From: JAIWNK01 sp964453115
Lineage (GTDB): Bacteria; Chloroflexota; Anaerolineae; Anaerolineales; Anaerolineaceae
Length of the DNA: 64,000 bases
NCBI GenBank assembly: GCA_964453115.1
Contig: CAYVRT010000014.1
Coordinates: 1 to 64,000, forward strand
Direction of reading: 5' to 3'
Of the stretch, positions 61,009-64,000 are shown one piece after another. The translations under genes were made by a program, and so were the position numbers. Every line of letters starts with the position of its first letter. The stretch's first letter is position 1. The notes under the pieces are model-generated. The model was not told where the DNA came from. It saw only the letters and a program-made list of their open reading frames with translations, and did no database searches.

Positions 61009-61254
61009 ATGCGTTGGTTGAGTAATTTTGTGTTCGGTCTAATCAGTGGAGCTTTGTTGGGCGGGTTGTTGGGTCTGTTGCTGGCTCCCGCTCGCGGTGA
61101 TGAGACGCGACAGCAGATGCGTGATTACGCAGAGCGTTTGCAGCGAGAGGTGCAGGATGCTGCGGAGAGTAAACGCCTTGAGCTGGAAACGGAACTGAGC
61201 CGCTTGCGCCGACCACAGCCGGAAATGCCTGTGGAAGAGCAGCCAAAGGGCTGA
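61009..61254 (+). CDS. YtxH-like small membrane protein
   Basis: 81 aa. One Gly-rich membrane helix (about 8-27, ISGALLGGLLGLLLAPARGDE), the YtxH signature LLAPxxGxE/D, and an amphipathic helical tail. Often stress-related, function unknown. AAAGGAG lies 7 bp before the ATG. Follows PAP2. Confidence 0.85.
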   Translation: MRWLSNFVFGLISGALLGGLLGLLLAPARGDETRQQMRDYAERLQREVQDAAESKRLELETELSRLRRPQPEMPVEEQPKG

Positions 61255-61280
61255 GATTGACTTGGGGGTTGAAAAAGAGG

Positions 61281-61328
61281 AGCCTTCTGGCAGGGTGAAG
61301 TTGTAAAACGACACGCTACCAGGAGGCT
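61281..61328 (-). terminator. terminator between ytxH-like gene and guaB
   Basis: A 10-bp stem with one G-U pair (AGCCTTCTGG, 61281-61290, and CCAGGAGGCT, 61319-61328) and a 28-nt loop. On the minus strand CCTCTTTTTC follows, so it can end guaB; it also lies at the plus-strand gene end. Confidence 0.65.
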
Positions 61329-61376
61329 TTCACACTTAAGTGTATTGTTCTTGCGCCTGACCGGCGAGCAGGTGAT

Positions 61377-62852
61377 TTATTCGCCGCGCCGATAGTTGGG
61401 GGCTTCTCGGGTAACAGTGATGGTGTGTGGGTGGCTTTCGAGCAGTCCGGCGTTGGTGATGCGTACAAGCCGGGTGCGGGTGCGCAGGTCTTCGAGCGTG
61501 GCTGCGCCGGCATATCCCATGCCGGATCGTAAACCACCAACAAGCTGATAGACGAAGTCGGATAGCAAGCCTTTGTAAGGCACCATTCCTTCAACGCCCT
61601 CTGGCACAAGCTTGCCGCTGCCTTGCCCGCTGCCATAGCGGTCGCGCCCATAGCCTTGCATGGCACCCAGGCTGCCCATGCCCCGATATTGTTTGTATTG
61701 ACGGCCCTCATAGAGAAATACTTCTCCTGGGGCTTCTTCCAGCCCGGCCAGCAGGCTGCCGAGCATGATGCTGTTTGCACCGGCTACAATTGCTTTGACG
61801 ATGTCGCCGCTGTATTTGATGCCACCATCGGCAATGATGGGAACTTCTTTGGCGGCCGCAGTCTTTGCACAGGCATAAATGGCGCTCATTTGTGGCATGC
61901 CGGCACCCGAGATGATGCGAGTGGTGCAGATGGAGCCGGCCCCTACGCCAACTTTGATGGCATCGGCGCCAGCCTGGATAAGAGCTTGTGTGCCTTCGGC
62001 GGTAACTACATTACCAGCGATGACCGGTAGATTGGGCCAAGCAGATTTAATGCGCCGGATGGCCGTCAGTACACCGGCTGAGTGCCCGTGTGCGGTATCA
62101 ATGACCACAACGTCTAATCCTTGGTTCAGCATGAGCGCAACGCGCTCTTCAAGATCTGCACCGACGCCAACAGCTGCGCCAACGCGCAATCGGCCTTGAT
62201 CATCCAGGCAGGCATGTGGATATTCGCGGCGTTTTTGAATGTCTTTGACGGTGATCAGTCCTTTGAGGTGATTGGTTTTGTCCACAAGTGGAAGTTTTTC
62301 AATCCGGTGTTCTTGCAAGATGCGTTGTGCTTCATCCAGGGTTGTGCCAACCGGCGCAGTAACCAGGTTTTGACTGGTCATGAAATCGCGCACGGGGCGT
62401 TGCGAATCGGTTGGGCTGGCGAAGCGCGTGTCACGATTGGTGAGGATGCCGACAAGCCGGTTCTCCGGATCTACGATGGGCAGGCCACTGATGTGGAAGC
62501 GTGCCATGATTTCTTCGGCCTGGGCGAGGGTTGCTTCGGGGGAAAGGGTGATTGGGCTGCTAATCATTCCCGATTCGGAACGCTTGACGGTTTCCACTTC
62601 GGCGGCCTGGGCCTGGGGGGGCAGGTTGCGGTGCAGGATGCCAATGCCGCCTTCGCGCGCCAGGGCAATTGCCAGCCGCGCTTCAGTGACTGTATCCATT
62701 GCGGCAGAGAGGATGGGAATGTTGAGGTGGATATTGGCTGCCAGCCGGGTGCGAATTTGGGTTTCGGCGGGGAGCACTTCGGTGTAGGCAGGGACAACGA
62801 GAAGATCATCAAATGTTAGTGCGTCAGTTGACTGGAAGAGTTCTTCATTCAT
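61377..62852 (-). CDS. guaB: inosine-5'-monophosphate dehydrogenase
   Basis: 491 aa. Oxidises IMP to XMP, first step of GMP synthesis. The TIM barrel begins TFDDLLVVPAY. Two CBS domains (about 95-205) are inserted. The catalytic loop has GAGSICTTR, with Cys near 305; the flap block YRGMGSLGAM follows, with KLVPEGVEG near the end. Starts ATG 62852, with AGGAG 9 bp upstream. The longer upstream frame overlaps purH and is not homologous. 25 bp after purH: a purine-nucleotide operon. Confidence 0.96.
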   Translation of the reverse strand: MNEELFQSTDALTFDDLLVVPAYTEVLPAETQIRTRLAANIHLNIPILSAAMDTVTEARLAIALAREGGIGILHRNLPPQAQAAEVETVKRSESGMISSPITLSPEATLAQAEEIMARFHISGLPIVDPENRLVGILTNRDTRFASPTDSQRPVRDFMTSQNLVTAPVGTTLDEAQRILQEHRIEKLPLVDKTNHLKGLITVKDIQKRREYPHACLDDQGRLRVGAAVGVGADLEERVALMLNQGLDVVVIDTAHGHSAGVLTAIRRIKSAWPNLPVIAGNVVTAEGTQALIQAGADAIKVGVGAGSICTTRIISGAGMPQMSAIYACAKTAAAKEVPIIADGGIKYSGDIVKAIVAGANSIMLGSLLAGLEEAPGEVFLYEGRQYKQYRGMGSLGAMQGYGRDRYGSGQGSGKLVPEGVEGMVPYKGLLSDFVYQLVGGLRSGMGYAGAATLEDLRTRTRLVRITNAGLLESHPHTITVTREAPNYRRGE

Positions 62853-62877
62853 CAAAAGTTTCTCCTGAGGGAAGGAA

Positions 62878-64000
62878 TTAGTGTCGGAAATGGCGAATTC
62901 CGGTGGTGAGCATGGCAATTCCTGCTGAGTCGGCGGCGGCAATCGAGTCGGCATCGCGCACGGAGCCGCCCGGATGGACAATGGCTGTAATGCCTGCTTC
63001 GGCGGCAAGCTGTATTGAGTCGGGAAATGGGAAGAAAGCATCGGACGCCATCACTGCGCCGCGCGCCCGTTCACCAGCCCGCTGAGCGGCCATACGCACA
63101 CAATCTACTCGGTTGGGCTGACCGCCTCCAATGCCAACAGTTGCTTCGCCAACAGCAAAGACGATGGCGTTCGATTTGACGTGTTGGCAGGCTTTCCAGG
63201 CGAAGTGCAGTGAGCGCAATTCATCCTCGCTGGGGGCGCGGCTGCTAACGACTTGCCAACTAGCAGAAAATGGGTCGCCGAAATCAATGCTTTGACGCAG
63301 GACGCCGCGCGTAATGGAACGCAGTTCCCATGCCGGGGTGATTTCCAGGTTGGGCATATCGAGCAGACGCAAATTTTTCTTTTGGGCAAAAATTTGCAAA
63401 GCTGAATCGCTGAATCCAGGTGCAATGACACATTCGACAAAAAGGTCTTTGATTTGTGCGGCGGTGTTTTCGTCTATTGGGCGATTGCTGGCAATGATGC
63501 CGCCAAAGGCTGAAATGGGGTCGCTTGCCAGCGCCAGACGATAGGCTTCTTGCAATGTGGTAGCGGATGCGATGCCGCATGGGGAGAGGTGTTTGACGAT
63601 AACGATGGATGGGCGTTCGAACGAGACAACGGCGCGCCAGGCAGCATCCAGGTCGAGCAGGTTGTTGTAGGATAGCTCTTTGCCCTGCAAGACATGTCCG
63701 CCGAGGGGTCCTTCGTTTGGTAAATAGGTAAAAAGGGCGGCTTGTTGGTGTGGGTTTTCGCCATAACGTAGGCTTTGCCCAGCGTAGCCGCGCAGCTCCA
63801 GCACTTCACTTCCTGAAAGGTAGCTGAAAATGGCGCTATCATAATGGGTGGTAAGCGCAAATCCTTTGATTGCCAGGGCGCGGCGGTGTTCCTGGCTGAG
63901 GCTGTTGGTGCGCAGGGCGGCAAGTGTTGGCGCGTAGTCGGATGGATCGCAAACGAGGGTGACGCGAGTGTGGTTTTTTGCAGCAGAGCGGATGAGAGTG
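62878..64000 (-). CDS. purH: bifunctional AICAR transformylase/IMP cyclohydrolase, 5' truncated
   Basis: 374 codons are visible, open to the window edge; the protein starts beyond it. This is the C-terminal AICAR formyltransferase half of PurH: SLRYGENPHQQAA, LSYNNLLDLDAA, KHLSPCGIAS and QPNRVDCVRMA. The part upstream of an in-frame GTG at 63804 also matches (AAKNHTR, LAIKGFALTTHYDSAI), so that GTG is not the true start. Enzyme activity is the last two steps of IMP synthesis; with guaB next, IMP goes on to XMP. Confidence 0.95.
   Translation of the reverse strand, partial: TLIRSAAKNHTRVTLVCDPSDYAPTLAALRTNSLSQEHRRALAIKGFALTTHYDSAIFSYLSGSEVLELRGYAGQSLRYGENPHQQAALFTYLPNEGPLGGHVLQGKELSYNNLLDLDAAWRAVVSFERPSIVIVKHLSPCGIASATTLQEAYRLALASDPISAFGGIIASNRPIDENTAAQIKDLFVECVIAPGFSDSALQIFAQKKNLRLLDMPNLEITPAWELRSITRGVLRQSIDFGDPFSASWQVVSSRAPSEDELRSLHFAWKACQHVKSNAIVFAVGEATVGIGGGQPNRVDCVRMAAQRAGERARGAVMASDAFFPFPDSIQLAAEAGITAIVHPGGSVRDADSIAAADSAGIAMLTTGIRHFRH

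Noticed and set aside
63802..63804. GTG as start of purH
   Set aside because: The frame stays open to the window edge and the upstream residues carry conserved PurH sequence, so the gene is cut by the window.
1..64000. CRISPR array, insertion sequence, prophage, integrase or rRNA
   Set aside because: No regularly spaced repeats, transposase or phage motifs, or rRNA segments were found. The only long repeat is inside pstS.

Overview
The window looks like a stretch of core chromosome from a Chloroflexota bacterium, probably an Anaerolineae-type lineage. This placement is inferred from gene content and protein style: a Thr/Pro-linker lipoprotein with an NBR1-like Ig domain, a tungsten aldehyde oxidoreductase with its radical-SAM maturase, large cyclase-ATPase-TPR regulators, tandem PPK2 kinases with CHAD and thymidylate-kinase-like partners, and a long formate-THF ligase. 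There is no rRNA, insertion sequence, prophage or CRISPR array. Genes are tightly packed, often with ATGA overlaps, and most starts have a GGAGG-like site. A few have instead a -10 box exactly six bases before the start codon, which suggests leaderless mRNAs.

Layout. 1-4.8 kb: tRNA-Ser(CGA), a beta-CASP RNase and RNase D (all minus strand), then an OmpR-type response regulator and its kinase. 4.8-10.3 kb: a small membrane protein, a histidine phosphatase, a GH1 glycosidase, an HD-like protein and an MFS transporter. 10.3-14.2 kb: a tungstoenzyme operon (aldehyde ferredoxin oxidoreductase, radical-SAM maturase, two ubiquitin-fold MoaD/ThiS-like proteins) behind a long structured leader that resembles a Moco/Tuco riboswitch. 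14.3-22.1 kb: class II aldolase and alpha/beta hydrolase, 6-phosphofructokinase, mannose-6-P isomerase, a membrane protein, a cNMP-domain histidine kinase and formate-THF ligase. 22.2-33.7 kb: an anion permease and GAF histidine kinase pair, a HEAT protein, an SRPBCC-PDZ-DinB fusion, a flavoprotein, a 1189-aa cyclase/ATPase/TPR regulator, SlyD and a lipoprotein. 33.8-36.7 kb: a Fur-family regulator divergent from a cbiMQO-type nickel/cobalt importer, with a TTGCAA-array operator between them. 36.7-39.4 kb: an LCP-like protein, LipB, and a coiled-coil/GRAM-like/zinc-ribbon protein.

39.5-49.9 kb is the most distinctive region. It is a phosphate and polyphosphate block: two adjacent PPK2 kinases facing a minus-strand run of two thymidylate-kinase-like proteins (one with Arg for the Walker A Lys), a CHAD protein and a stand-alone Ppx-type HD domain, preceded by pstS-pstC-pstA-pstB-phoU. 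The PstS protein is a head-to-tail duplication of the binding domain. A 721-bp block of it is identical between copies apart from one base while the flank is diverged, which looks like gene conversion.

50-64 kb: prfA-prmC-tsaC-type translation genes, a malic enzyme, small membrane proteins, a PfkB sugar kinase, a GAF-PAS-cyclase, a TgpA-like transglutaminase, a PAP2 phosphatase, a YtxH-like protein, guaB, and purH running off the right edge. Two class III cyclases and a cNMP-domain kinase in one window point to cyclic-nucleotide signalling, although no pathway can be proved from sequence alone.
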